Below are positions 45,298-53,884 of a stretch of 64,000 bases of DNA, piece after piece. Made by a program: the position numbers and the translations under genes. Positions within the stretch are counted from its first letter, which is position 1. Each line of letters opens with the position of its first letter. Source of the stretch: Pedobacter mucosus (GTDB taxonomy: Bacteria > Bacteroidota > Bacteroidia > Sphingobacteriales > Sphingobacteriaceae); assembly GCF_022200785.1 (NCBI RefSeq), contig NZ_CP087585.1:248001-312000 (forward strand), written 5' to 3'. The notes beneath the pieces were generated by a model. The model made no database searches. It saw nothing but the letters and a program-made list of their open reading frames with translations, and was not told where the DNA came from.

Positions 45298-45931
45298 CTA
45301 TTGCATATTGCGGAAAGTGCATGTCAGAAATAGATCCAAGTAAGATAAAATTCAATATTTCTAAGTATCTAAAACGATGTCTATTGATTCCCTCAATGGC
45401 CTTGATTTTATATCCGTTTTCTTTGAAAAGTCTAATTATGCTTTTTTTTGTGAAAAATCGGAGATGGGTTTTATCCATTACACCTGCATCTAAATATTTA
45501 AAATCCTTATGTCTAAGTAATGAAATTATAGCCGGATAGAACCTAAGATTTGGAATAGAGGCAATAATATAACCATTAGAGGCTAAAAATTTTTTAGCAA
45601 GCTGTAAAGCTTCTTCCGGTTGTGCTAAATGCTCAAGTACATCATTGAAGAAGATACAATCGAAAGTTTTTTCAGCAGGTATTCTAATTTCTTTTCCAAA
45701 AACACAATTGAAAACCTTATCTAGTTTTGCTTTGGCTATAAGAGCTGATTTTTCATCCGGCTCAACGCCCCATATCTCACAATCGAAGACCTCTTTAAGC
45801 ATTTGTCCAAAATTGCCACCTGCACAACCAACATCCAAAGCTACACCAATTTTTTTTGGTAAAAATTTTAGTAGTTCATTTCTAGTGTGGCTGTAGTAAG
45901 ATATATCTTTTTTATCGTAAAGATTTTTCAT
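45278..45931 (-). CDS. Class I SAM-dependent methyltransferase
   Basis: A 217-residue methyltransferase: motif I VALDVGCAGGNFGQMLKEVF (about 31-50), the acidic GVEPDE, motif IV FDCIFFNDVLEHLAQPEEAL (about 89-108) and ASNGYIIASIPNLRFYP. This is the Methyltransf_23 pattern common in O-antigen loci. It overlaps both neighbouring glycosyltransferase genes by 20 bp, so it is part of the same transcript, and probably methylates a sugar. Confidence 0.92.
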   Translation of the reverse strand: MKNLYDKKDISYYSHTRNELLKFLPKKIGVALDVGCAGGNFGQMLKEVFDCEIWGVEPDEKSALIAKAKLDKVFNCVFGKEIRIPAEKTFDCIFFNDVLEHLAQPEEALQLAKKFLASNGYIIASIPNLRFYPAIISLLRHKDFKYLDAGVMDKTHLRFFTKKSIIRLFKENGYKIKAIEGINRHRFRYLEILNFILLGSISDMHFPQYAIVAIKNE

Positions 45932-46823
45932 TAGATTTTTTTAAGGTTATACTTCTTAAGTACTTCAGCAGAAAATAAAAAAAATATTGGCCCTTTTTAT
46001 AGGTGATAATTCTACCTCCAAATTGCATCAACTTTTTTAAAGCGAACTTATAAGCTGATAATGCCGTATAATTATTAGTGATTAATATTAAAGTTAACTC
46101 TTTCAAATTCTTAAATTCAACTGCTAACTGTTCGGCAGTAGTTAAATCAACTACACTTGCAGGTAACATTTTTCTCCATTTCTTGTTCATTGAAATGGCA
46201 TTTTCTATCCATTGCTTATTCATATTTCCCAGAGAAAGATGTTCAAGATCAATGTCAAAAATGCAGTAAAGCTTATATTTCAAATTAAAAATTTGCAAAC
46301 AAATGTCTATATCATAGAAGTGATACCCTTTATAAGTCTCTGTATCAAACCTGAGTTTATCAAATAATTTTTTCCTGATACATAACCAAATTCCATCTAA
46401 AACAACAACTGGTTTTGATTTTGCAATAACCCCATCGCAAACTTTTGTCGTAGCCACTAAAATGTCATTTTTTCTTACAAGTAATTGCTGGTTAACTAGA
46501 TCTCCTGCCCACCAAGAGCCTGGCATTTTGGCAATGTAAGGCGTTCCCGCTATTCCAATTGCGCCAGTTTGTGGATCATCGAAGTGTGCAATGACTTTCG
46601 AACCCCAATTTTCTGTATGAAATAATATATCATCATGCATAAAGCAAAGTATATCACCTTTACTTTTTTGAACTCCAAGATTGTATGCTTCGAAAATGGA
46701 CAATTTATTAGCTGAGTTATTAATTATTATTAACTCATAGTCTACTCCAATAGTGTTTTGGATGTTTACCTGATGCGTTTCAGCAATAGCTGTTGTTCTT
46801 GAACAGATGATGATTGAAATCAA
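45912..46823 (-). CDS. GT2-like glycosyltransferase
   Basis: A 303-residue protein beginning ISIIICSRTTAIAETHQVNI, with the acidic motif CFMHDDILFHTENWGSKVI (about 60-78) and GIAGTPYIAKMPGSWWAG. These are features of the glycosyltransferase-like family found in surface-glycan clusters (HDD in place of DxD). It ends with a basic, hydrophobic stretch (YFFYFLLKYLRSITLKKS). The start and the previous gene share ATGA (4 bp overlap at 46820-46823). Confidence 0.8.
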   Translation of the reverse strand: MISIIICSRTTAIAETHQVNIQNTIGVDYELIIINNSANKLSIFEAYNLGVQKSKGDILCFMHDDILFHTENWGSKVIAHFDDPQTGAIGIAGTPYIAKMPGSWWAGDLVNQQLLVRKNDILVATTKVCDGVIAKSKPVVVLDGIWLCIRKKLFDKLRFDTETYKGYHFYDIDICLQIFNLKYKLYCIFDIDLEHLSLGNMNKQWIENAISMNKKWRKMLPASVVDLTTAEQLAVEFKNLKELTLILITNNYTALSAYKFALKKLMQFGGRIITYKKGQYFFYFLLKYLRSITLKKSNEKSLR

Positions 46824-47638
46824 TAAATTAATGACAGAAGTTTAAGTTTCGAGTAAATCAACATACAATAAATCCTCATAATTGGATTAACCTTATACGT
46901 GCTATTAAAAGCAGCCTCTTTAATGTAATATCTTAAGGGTATAAATTTGTTGGTATGAATTTTTGAAGCAAAATAACTTACGAAGTTTCGGATTTTGTCT
47001 TTTTCAAAATTTTCATCCATATGTACGCTACTAGAACCGCCCACAGTAAAGTTAGCGACGATTTGGTCAATATACCTAAATTTATATTTAACAATCGCTC
47101 TTAGATTTAGATCATGATCGGCAAAAATCTTATATTTCAAGTTATATGTTCCTATAATATGAAAGACGGTTTTATGATAAAATATTGCTTGATGCGGTAT
47201 GTTAAAATTTAAAAGTCGTTTCAGATCGAATGCACCACCATAAATGGTTCCATCTTTTACTAATTCATTATACCCTTGCATCCTAACATTGCCATAGATA
47301 ATCTTGCAATTTGTTAGAGTTATTTGATTGGCAACATTTTGTAATACCTCGGGGTCAAATAGCGTATCGTCACTTCCCAAAAAATAAAGGTAATCTCCTT
47401 TTGCTTTAAAGATGCCCTTATTCATTGCATCATATATTCCAGTATCAGATTGAGATAAGATATCAAATGATATTCTATTATCAAACTCTTTAACAATTTC
47501 TAAAGTTTGATCTGTTGATAAGGCATCGATAATTAATACTTCAAAATTTCGAAAGGTTTGAAGAGCTATAGATTTTAAACAATTCCTTATCGTTTTTGAA
47601 GAATTGTAGGTTGGGATAATAAGTGAAAAGAGTTGCAT
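46820..47638 (-). CDS. Family 2 glycosyltransferase (WcaE-like)
   Basis: A 272-residue GT2: FSLIIPTYNSSKTIRNCLKS, IIDALSTDQT, the DxD-type YFLGSDDTLFDPEVL (about 86-100), NIPHQAIFYHKTVF and an acidic ADHDLNLRAIVKYKF. The arrangement is that of WcaE/rhamnosyltransferase-like enzymes, which add sugars to lipid-linked repeat units. It overlaps its downstream neighbour by 4 bp and lies 4 bp after the preceding gene. Confidence 0.9.
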   Translation of the reverse strand: MQLFSLIIPTYNSSKTIRNCLKSIALQTFRNFEVLIIDALSTDQTLEIVKEFDNRISFDILSQSDTGIYDAMNKGIFKAKGDYLYFLGSDDTLFDPEVLQNVANQITLTNCKIIYGNVRMQGYNELVKDGTIYGGAFDLKRLLNFNIPHQAIFYHKTVFHIIGTYNLKYKIFADHDLNLRAIVKYKFRYIDQIVANFTVGGSSSVHMDENFEKDKIRNFVSYFASKIHTNKFIPLRYYIKEAAFNSTYKVNPIMRIYCMLIYSKLKLLSLIY

Positions 47639-47642
47639 TTAC

Positions 47643-48467
47643 TCAAATAATAATATTGATATGGTTTTTCCAGAAATCATAATCATAAATTTCCCAAGCA
47701 TGACATCCGAAAGGAAGCTCTTCATTGTTTGCATTGAATAATAACTCTGCATTAATTTCAAATGAGAATTTTGCCGCCTCTAACATATTAGGAACTCGAT
47801 ACCAACTAAATTTCCTTTTAGCTAAGTAACTCCAAAAAACATCTTCATTAATAACTTGAAAAGGCGTAAATATAGCATGACTAACGTTTCTAACCGTTAA
47901 ATCAGGAAATAAGTTTTTAAGAGAAGTAAAACCAATCCTACCCTTAATGAAATTAGTTAGCAAACTTCCAAATGATTTTAATAAAAAAAAATTATTAAGG
48001 GCTTTCAAATGGCTAGAAGTTTTTCTTAATGATAAGCCTCCATTTCCAATTCCGTAAAAGCTGCTTAATTCTTGTTTTTTATTTTCATTAGAAAACCATG
48101 GTGCTCCAATATAATCGAAATTTTTACTACACCAATATTCGAGCTCATCTCTAAAAACCCAAGCATCTAATTGATAGATTAGAATATATTTATAATTTCT
48201 AAATGAGTCATAAAACTTGAACGATAAAAGAAGTTTACTGTAACTACTTGTATTTTTAAAATATGTTTTATCAAAGTAAGTTATTTTGAACTCTTTATCT
48301 TCTAACAATATTTCATATTCATTTAATTCAAGTTCAATAAATGTGAATAAATGAATCGGATGGTTCCCTAAAACTTTAAAAAGTTGTGATAAAGATGCTT
48401 TCTCTCTTATTGTTAGAGATGCTTTATATATGGGTATAGTTATGATGACTTTTTTTAATGAATTCAA
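47643..48467 (-). CDS. DUF5672 protein, likely glycosyltransferase
   Basis: A 274-residue protein with the DUF5672 signatures: KVIITIPIYKASLTIREKAS, YILIYQLDAWVFRDELEYWC (a QLDA motif that may bind metal and nucleotide-sugar), FDYIGAPWFS, and GNGGLSLRKTSS. The family is found in polysaccharide loci and is presumed to be a glycosyltransferase, but no enzyme activity is established that I know of. It is separated from the next upstream gene by a 367-bp AT-rich gap, the longest in the locus. Confidence 0.8.
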   Translation of the reverse strand: MNSLKKVIITIPIYKASLTIREKASLSQLFKVLGNHPIHLFTFIELELNEYEILLEDKEFKITYFDKTYFKNTSSYSKLLLSFKFYDSFRNYKYILIYQLDAWVFRDELEYWCSKNFDYIGAPWFSNENKKQELSSFYGIGNGGLSLRKTSSHLKALNNFFLLKSFGSLLTNFIKGRIGFTSLKNLFPDLTVRNVSHAIFTPFQVINEDVFWSYLAKRKFSWYRVPNMLEAAKFSFEINAELLFNANNEELPFGCHAWEIYDYDFWKNHINIII

Positions 48468-48834
48468 ACCATTATAATTTTAAAATACTATCCTAATATT
48501 AGTAAAGATGGCTCTATTGTTGATAAAATTTAGCCTAATTTTAATTGATCTTCTATCCCTAATAACTCTAAGTATTTATATAAATAAATGTTTTCATACC
48601 TGAAAAGATGAGAAAGTCTACTAAAAAACTTTCTTTATACATACTCCATATAATTTATATCATACATAGCATTTTTTTCTTAATAAGTTAACGCATATAG
48701 GAACATTCTATGGTAAGCTTATCTGTCAATATTCTATTGATTATCTTTTTTTTTGATTTTCATGTGTGCTAAATGTTCTTCAAGAAACGATAACCAAATA
48801 ATTTTGCATCAAGTTGAATAGCTATATTGAAGTA
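48468..48834 (-). other. 367-bp AT-rich gap within the polysaccharide locus
   Basis: No supported gene in either strand. A weak hairpin (AGAAAGT/ACTTTCT on the minus strand) is the only structure noticed. It breaks the otherwise overlapping gene chain and may hold an internal promoter or mark a deletion or recombination boundary; no Bacteroidota promoter with both elements was recognised. Confidence 0.35.
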
Positions 48835-49602
48835 TTAAATATCATATGAAATTGCAGGATTCGTGTGCCAAGAAGAAGATTTATTAACCGTTTTTTCATA
48901 AAAACATTCCTCGTCTGTTTTCTGAATAGAATTTTCATACCAAGGTAAATGTTGCATAATATAAGGATAGTCAGCTCTCATACAATTATAATTTGGGGAT
49001 GTTCCAACTAGCGATAAAGGTTTGTGTAAGGAAAAAGTAGTATCAATACTTGCATCAAACAAACCAAATTCATTCTTTTTCTCAGTAAATTTTTTTTCCC
49101 AATTAATTACTAAATCTTTATGAGAATAATAATTAGGCAAGTCATCTATTTTAAGTCCAAAGCCTACTTTTCTATACTTTTTACTTTTGCAAAGTGATGC
49201 TAGAAAATAAGAGAGAAAATCACTTGGGCATTCTTCAATTATATGGAGATCTGGATCTGTATACGCAAAAAAATTAAAACGAATTTTATTAAATAATGGC
49301 TTATGACTTTGTAAAGCCAAATGGCCTATGTTTTTCTCGAGATATATGACTTTGTGTGTTTTTTTTCTGTAAAATTCTAATAGAGGGGGGTAAGTAGAAT
49401 TGTTATCTAATATATAAATATTATTGTACCCTCTAATATTTAAGTCGTCTAAAAGGATTTTAAGATAGGATAATCTGTTAAAGTTATTTATTATGACTGG
49501 AATATTCTTGTAAGAAAAAATTCCCAAACTATAAAATTTGTATAACATCAAACAATATAAATGCTTCACATATTCTTTGAATACTGTAATTCTATTTAAC
49601 AT
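48835..49602 (-). CDS. GT2-like glycosyltransferase
   Basis: A 255-residue protein with GT-A features: PVIINNFNRLSYLKILLDDL, YILDNNSTYPP, and the acidic YTDPDLHIIEECPSDFL (about 113-129) as the DxD-equivalent. The remainder (SLVGTSPNYNCMRADYPYIM) is not diagnostic. A membrane-like stretch at the N-terminus (LYCLMLYKFYSLGIF) may tether it. It has gaps on both sides (367 and 224 bp), unlike most genes here, which suggests recent gain or loss around it. Confidence 0.7.
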   Translation of the reverse strand: MLNRITVFKEYVKHLYCLMLYKFYSLGIFSYKNIPVIINNFNRLSYLKILLDDLNIRGYNNIYILDNNSTYPPLLEFYRKKTHKVIYLEKNIGHLALQSHKPLFNKIRFNFFAYTDPDLHIIEECPSDFLSYFLASLCKSKKYRKVGFGLKIDDLPNYYSHKDLVINWEKKFTEKKNEFGLFDASIDTTFSLHKPLSLVGTSPNYNCMRADYPYIMQHLPWYENSIQKTDEECFYEKTVNKSSSWHTNPAISYDI

Positions 49603-49826
49603 ATAAGTGGCGAATTAAACATTAAAACAATGCTATAATTAGGTCATTGCTTAATTTCAGCTAAAGTCAAACAAGCGAAAATTATTATCATTTATTTGCA
49701 TTAGTTTATTTTCCATCTCAATGAATGTTTTTCAATAACTAAATTATTCTTATACTAATTGATCAACTTTCCGATTGTTAATTTAAAAAATCTTTAGCGA
49801 AAAATTATTACTTCCGTTAAATGACC

Positions 49827-50522
49827 CTACTCTCTATCTAACATTATTAAGTTTCCAACTTGGTCATTTAAATATGTATAGGCTACTGGTTCATATCCTA
49901 ACGCAGCGGTGTATTTGTATATTTCACTTGCCTGAATATTTATAAATCCACAATTTATTTCGATTACAATCACTTTCGGCCTGAATTTTTCCCAATTATT
50001 TGATTTTAAAACGTCTAAATCTAGGCCTTCTACATCAACTGACATAAAATCAATCTGCTTTGTGATATTACAACTTTCTAATATTTGTCCAAGCTTTTTT
50101 GTTTTGATTATTATCTTGTCATTTAAAGTTAATGAACTTGTTGCAATTGCATTTTCAACAAATGCTGTAGAAAAGCTGCTCATCGATAAATCATCATTAA
50201 ACTTATAGAAGATTTTGTCTTCTTCTTCAAGTGCGACACCTGCACAAATATTTATGTCCCTTGGTCTTTCTTTATCGAATTTTGTAATTATATCTTGATT
50301 CGCATCTATATTAATCCCCGTCCAACCATTTAGATAAAACTTGTAGGTGTTAGAATAATCCCTGGGATGGAAGGCGCCTACATCTATGAAAAAGCCAGTC
50401 ATTTTATTGCCTAATAGTTCAGTTATGATTAAATCTTCCCCACTTCTTGAGTAGCTAATTTGTGGAAAATGACCGAAAAGCCTGTTTTTTATTGCTTGAA
50501 ATATTTTTAATTTCTTTCCCAT
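49827..50522 (-). CDS. FkbM-family methyltransferase
   Basis: A 231-residue SAM-dependent methyltransferase: SGEDLIITELLG, the SAM-binding GFFIDVGAFHPRDYSNTYKF (about 39-58), and the FkbM signature IDFMSVDVEGLDLDVLKSNN (about 169-188). It overlaps the wzt gene by 16 bp. Methyltransferases next to Wzm/Wzt exporters sometimes cap the growing chain and control length; this position makes such a role possible but unproven. Confidence 0.87.
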   Translation of the reverse strand: MGKKLKIFQAIKNRLFGHFPQISYSRSGEDLIITELLGNKMTGFFIDVGAFHPRDYSNTYKFYLNGWTGINIDANQDIITKFDKERPRDINICAGVALEEEDKIFYKFNDDLSMSSFSTAFVENAIATSSLTLNDKIIIKTKKLGQILESCNITKQIDFMSVDVEGLDLDVLKSNNWEKFRPKVIVIEINCGFINIQASEIYKYTAALGYEPVAYTYLNDQVGNLIMLDRE

Positions 50523-51742
50523 TTATTTGATATGCAAATTTTACCGTGAATATTAGAGTTGGCAATAAAGTCTGTATAATAGTAGTGACCTCTATTAACT
50601 TCAATAGTTGCAACATTTTCCAAATTAATATCTTCTGTATTTTTGTATGGCTTAATCCATAAATCAATTTGATAGTTGCCTACGTTAAGAGGTAGCTTAA
50701 TAATGGTGCATTTTACTATGTTACTGCCTTCTATTATTTTGAAGTTTAAAAGTGTTTGCCCAGAGTAAAGAGTTGAATAAATGTGACCAGAAGTTTCTTT
50801 GATTATCAGTGCAATTTGAAAATCATCAAAGATTTTATTTGATTCTACTGGAATTGTAACAACTAAATCTTTACCAGTTTCGCCTTTACTCACCTCTATA
50901 TTCTGTATTTCAAAATCTTCGAATTTAAATTTACTTTCGAATTTTGGTAATTTTGCATCATTAACATATTGCTCTATAATTTCATAAATATCTCCACTGG
51001 CTTTTGCTAATCCATTATCAAGCAGAATACCTCTATTACACAATTGAAGAATACTCCCCATATTATGGCTCACAAACAGCACTGTCCTTCCTTCTCCTTT
51101 ACTCACTTCACTCATCTTCCCTAAACACTTCTTCTGAAACTCCGCATCACCAACAGCCAACACTTCATCCACAATTAAAATCTCTGATTCTAAATGTGCC
51201 GCTACTGCAAAAGCCAAACGAACGTACATGCCAGAAGAATAACGTTTTACGGGAGTATCTAGATAGCGTTCAATTCCAGCAAAATCTACAATCTCTTCAA
51301 GCTTGCGCTGTATTTCCTTTTTTCGCATGCCCAATATGGCACCATTTAAAAAGATGTTTTCTCTACCGCTTAATTCTGGATGAAAACCTGTTCCAACTTC
51401 TAGTAAGCTGGCAATTCGGCCTTTTCCAGTAATTCTGCCTGTAGTAGGTGCGGTGACTTTACTTAATATTTTTAACAATGTGCTTTTTCCTGCGCCATTT
51501 CTACCAATAATCCCTACGGCATCGCCTTGCTCGATTTCAAAATTTATGTCTTTCAAACTCCAAACCACATCACTTTCGCTTTTGGTATTTTGGTTATTGC
51601 TTTCTCCAATACGTAAAAAAGGATCATCTTTGCCCCGCATCTTGGAATACCAACGTTCCAAATCACGACTGATCGTGCCCGTTCCAATTTGACCGAGGTG
51701 ATAAGCTTTGGAAAGGTTTTCTACTTTGATAGCAACAGACAT
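50507..51742 (-). CDS. wzt: Polysaccharide ABC exporter ATP-binding protein with C-terminal carbohydrate-binding domain
   Basis: A 411-residue Wzt. The ATPase part (1-255) has Walker A GRNGAGKST, signature YSSGMYVRLAFAVAAHL, Walker B ILIVDEVLAVGD, and the switch His in VSHNMGS. The C-terminal 150 residues form a beta-rich Wzt_C-type domain that in O-antigen systems binds the chain terminus before export. It pairs with the permease at 51818. The presence of both an ABC exporter and a Wzy-like polymerase in one locus is unusual and is reported as a finding. Confidence 0.93.
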   Translation of the reverse strand: MSVAIKVENLSKAYHLGQIGTGTISRDLERWYSKMRGKDDPFLRIGESNNQNTKSESDVVWSLKDINFEIEQGDAVGIIGRNGAGKSTLLKILSKVTAPTTGRITGKGRIASLLEVGTGFHPELSGRENIFLNGAILGMRKKEIQRKLEEIVDFAGIERYLDTPVKRYSSGMYVRLAFAVAAHLESEILIVDEVLAVGDAEFQKKCLGKMSEVSKGEGRTVLFVSHNMGSILQLCNRGILLDNGLAKASGDIYEIIEQYVNDAKLPKFESKFKFEDFEIQNIEVSKGETGKDLVVTIPVESNKIFDDFQIALIIKETSGHIYSTLYSGQTLLNFKIIEGSNIVKCTIIKLPLNVGNYQIDLWIKPYKNTEDINLENVATIEVNRGHYYYTDFIANSNIHGKICISNKWERN

Positions 51743-51817
51743 AGTGGGGTTGAGATTAGGGTTGAGACCAATATAAAGGTTAAGATTTTTGGGTTAGAGT
51801 TAAGTTCATTTTCAGCC

Positions 51818-52672
51818 TCAAACCGTATCAATAAAATTCCGTTCCACCTTATTAAATATCACAACCCCAAAAACCAATAAAGCAAATGTTACTCCAGTTG
51901 CGTATCCTAAACTTCCCCAGCTAAAGCTCCCTTCGCCCAAAAAACCGTATCTAAAGGTTTCAATAATAGGCGTCATGGGATTATACTTTATAACCCATGC
52001 ATATTTCGGATATTTTTCAAGCGCTGTTGATAGGGGATAAATTACAGTAGTGGCATACATCAATAGTTGAACGCCAAAACCTACTAAAAACGCTAAATCG
52101 CGGTATTTCGTGGTCATGGCAGATATAATCATCCCAGTTCCCAAACCTAAAATGGCCATTAGAATTACGACAACTGGAAATAAAAGTATGATATAAGTGG
52201 GCTGGAAATGCTCGCCAGAGAAGTAATAATAGGCAAAGAGAATAAAAAATAAGATCATCTGAACACCAAAACGGACCAGGTTGCTCAATACAATACTTAG
52301 TGGCATAATAAGCCTTGGAAAATAAACTTTTCCAAAAATACCTGCATTATCTCTGAATACCGTTGAAGTTTTGGTTAAACAATCAGCAAAATAATTCCAG
52401 GCTGTTATTCCGGCCATGTAAAAAAGCGGTTTTGGCAAACCATCAGTCGAAATACCTGCTAAATTTCCGAAAATGAAAGTAAAGATGATGGTCGTAAATA
52501 GCGGTTGTATAAAGAACCAAAGTGGTCCTAATATGGTTTGTTTATAGAAAGATACAAAATCCCTTCGAACCAGTAGAATAAGTAAATCGCGATAAGCCCA
52601 AACTTCGCTAAGTTTCAGATCAAATAATGACGATTTACTTTCTATTATCCAATCGTGATGATGATCATTCAT
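51818..52672 (-). CDS. wzm: Polysaccharide ABC exporter permease (ABC2 family)
   Basis: A 284-residue inner-membrane protein with six hydrophobic segments: cytoplasmic N-terminus (WAYRDLLILLVRRDFVSFYK coupling helix), then segments at about 58-80, 95-125, 130-155, 165-190, 198-220 and 254-275. This is the Wzm/TagG permease layout. It forms the channel moving a lipid-linked polysaccharide across the inner membrane, powered by Wzt encoded 75 bp downstream. Confidence 0.93.
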   Translation of the reverse strand: MNDHHHDWIIESKSSLFDLKLSEVWAYRDLLILLVRRDFVSFYKQTILGPLWFFIQPLFTTIIFTFIFGNLAGISTDGLPKPLFYMAGITAWNYFADCLTKTSTVFRDNAGIFGKVYFPRLIMPLSIVLSNLVRFGVQMILFFILFAYYYFSGEHFQPTYIILLFPVVVILMAILGLGTGMIISAMTTKYRDLAFLVGFGVQLLMYATTVIYPLSTALEKYPKYAWVIKYNPMTPIIETFRYGFLGEGSFSWGSLGYATGVTFALLVFGVVIFNKVERNFIDTV

Positions 52673-52734
52673 TACTTATAGCAATATTAGTGATAAGATC
52701 AAAAAGGAGTTTATTTGTTTCGCTTATTTTCAAC

Positions 52735-53850
52735 TTAGGCGCTTAATAGAGTAGAAATTTTATGTTTATAAGCTTCATAACCAAAGTGATCAAGACATTT
52801 ACTTTGTATGATCTTAGCTCTTAGAGGATCTTTATCTTCTGCTAGTGAAGTTAAAAGTGACGATTCAATTTCTTGCACATTCTCAGGATTAATTAATTTT
52901 CCAAGTTCGCCATTTAATAAAGCATCAGAACTGCCATCTATATTTCCACCTATTATTGAACATCCACATGCTGCGGCTTCAATAAAGACTAATCCAAATC
53001 CTTCCTTTTTACTTGGCATGATGAAGGCATCTGCTAGTAAAAAGTAATCCGTAAGCTCATGATCGGGTATAAAATCTAATAACACTACATGATTCTCTAA
53101 ATGTTCCGCCTTAATTAATTTCTCAATGCGGGCTTTTTCAACGTTATCAGATTTCCCAGCTAATAGATACAATAGGTTCGGGTAAGTCTTAAGTAGGCCT
53201 CGCAACGCTGATATCACATAATCGTATCCTTTATATGATTCGAATGATGAAAGTCTGCTTATTGTTAATATGATATTTTGTCCATTTAAAATTTGATGCC
53301 TTTCTAACAAATAATTCGGTTTTATAAATTCTGCTGGAAGATTAAAAAATGGGTCTAAGCAATTATTGAGCACTACAATTTGATCTTTACTGATTTTATG
53401 CTTATTATTTAGTACTTCTGCTGTGAAATTACTAACCGCCCATATTTCAACATTCTTTTTTAAAAATGCAATTTTCCATCGATTCAAATCTCTCCACACC
53501 TCTATTCCATGAGCCAGTAAGATTATCCTTTTATTAGGAGATACCAAACGAATGATCAATGCGATTAATAAAAGGTTGACATGACTTAATATGATGGTGT
53601 TTTTTTTAAAACTATGGATTGTTGCCATTATCCCAAAAAGCAGTTTATTTCCACTAAACCCTTTAAAGTCTTTTTTTCTACAATACCTTAAATCAACATC
53701 TGAAGAAGAATCGCAGAGTGACATTACGTCGAGTTTTTGATTAAGGTTTTTTGATTTCGGAGGCTGATCGTGTATTGCTTTAGCAAGAATTCTACTTACT
53801 TTTTCTATTCCGCCAGTTATTCCGAAAGTGTTGAGTGTTAATAAAAGCAT
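52735..53850 (-). CDS. Family 4 glycosyltransferase
   Basis: A 371-residue GT4: LLLTLNTFGITGGIEKVSRI with the GG loop, donor region ILTISRLSSFESYKGYDYVI, and E-x7-E in EGFGLVFIEAAACGCSIIGG. It lies between asparagine synthase and the exporter genes. Being close to the front of the locus it may act early in repeat-unit assembly, but sugar specificity is unknown. Confidence 0.9.
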   Translation of the reverse strand: MLLLTLNTFGITGGIEKVSRILAKAIHDQPPKSKNLNQKLDVMSLCDSSSDVDLRYCRKKDFKGFSGNKLLFGIMATIHSFKKNTIILSHVNLLLIALIIRLVSPNKRIILLAHGIEVWRDLNRWKIAFLKKNVEIWAVSNFTAEVLNNKHKISKDQIVVLNNCLDPFFNLPAEFIKPNYLLERHQILNGQNIILTISRLSSFESYKGYDYVISALRGLLKTYPNLLYLLAGKSDNVEKARIEKLIKAEHLENHVVLLDFIPDHELTDYFLLADAFIMPSKKEGFGLVFIEAAACGCSIIGGNIDGSSDALLNGELGKLINPENVQEIESSLLTSLAEDKDPLRAKIIQSKCLDHFGYEAYKHKISTLLSA

Positions 53851-53884
53851 TTTGATTTAGTTCATTTATAGTTTGTTTGGGATG

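Noticed and set aside
51004..51432. A 142-codon plus-strand frame
   Set aside because: It is antisense to the highly conserved ATPase domain of Wzt and mirrors its codons; Ser/His/Leu-rich with no family pattern.
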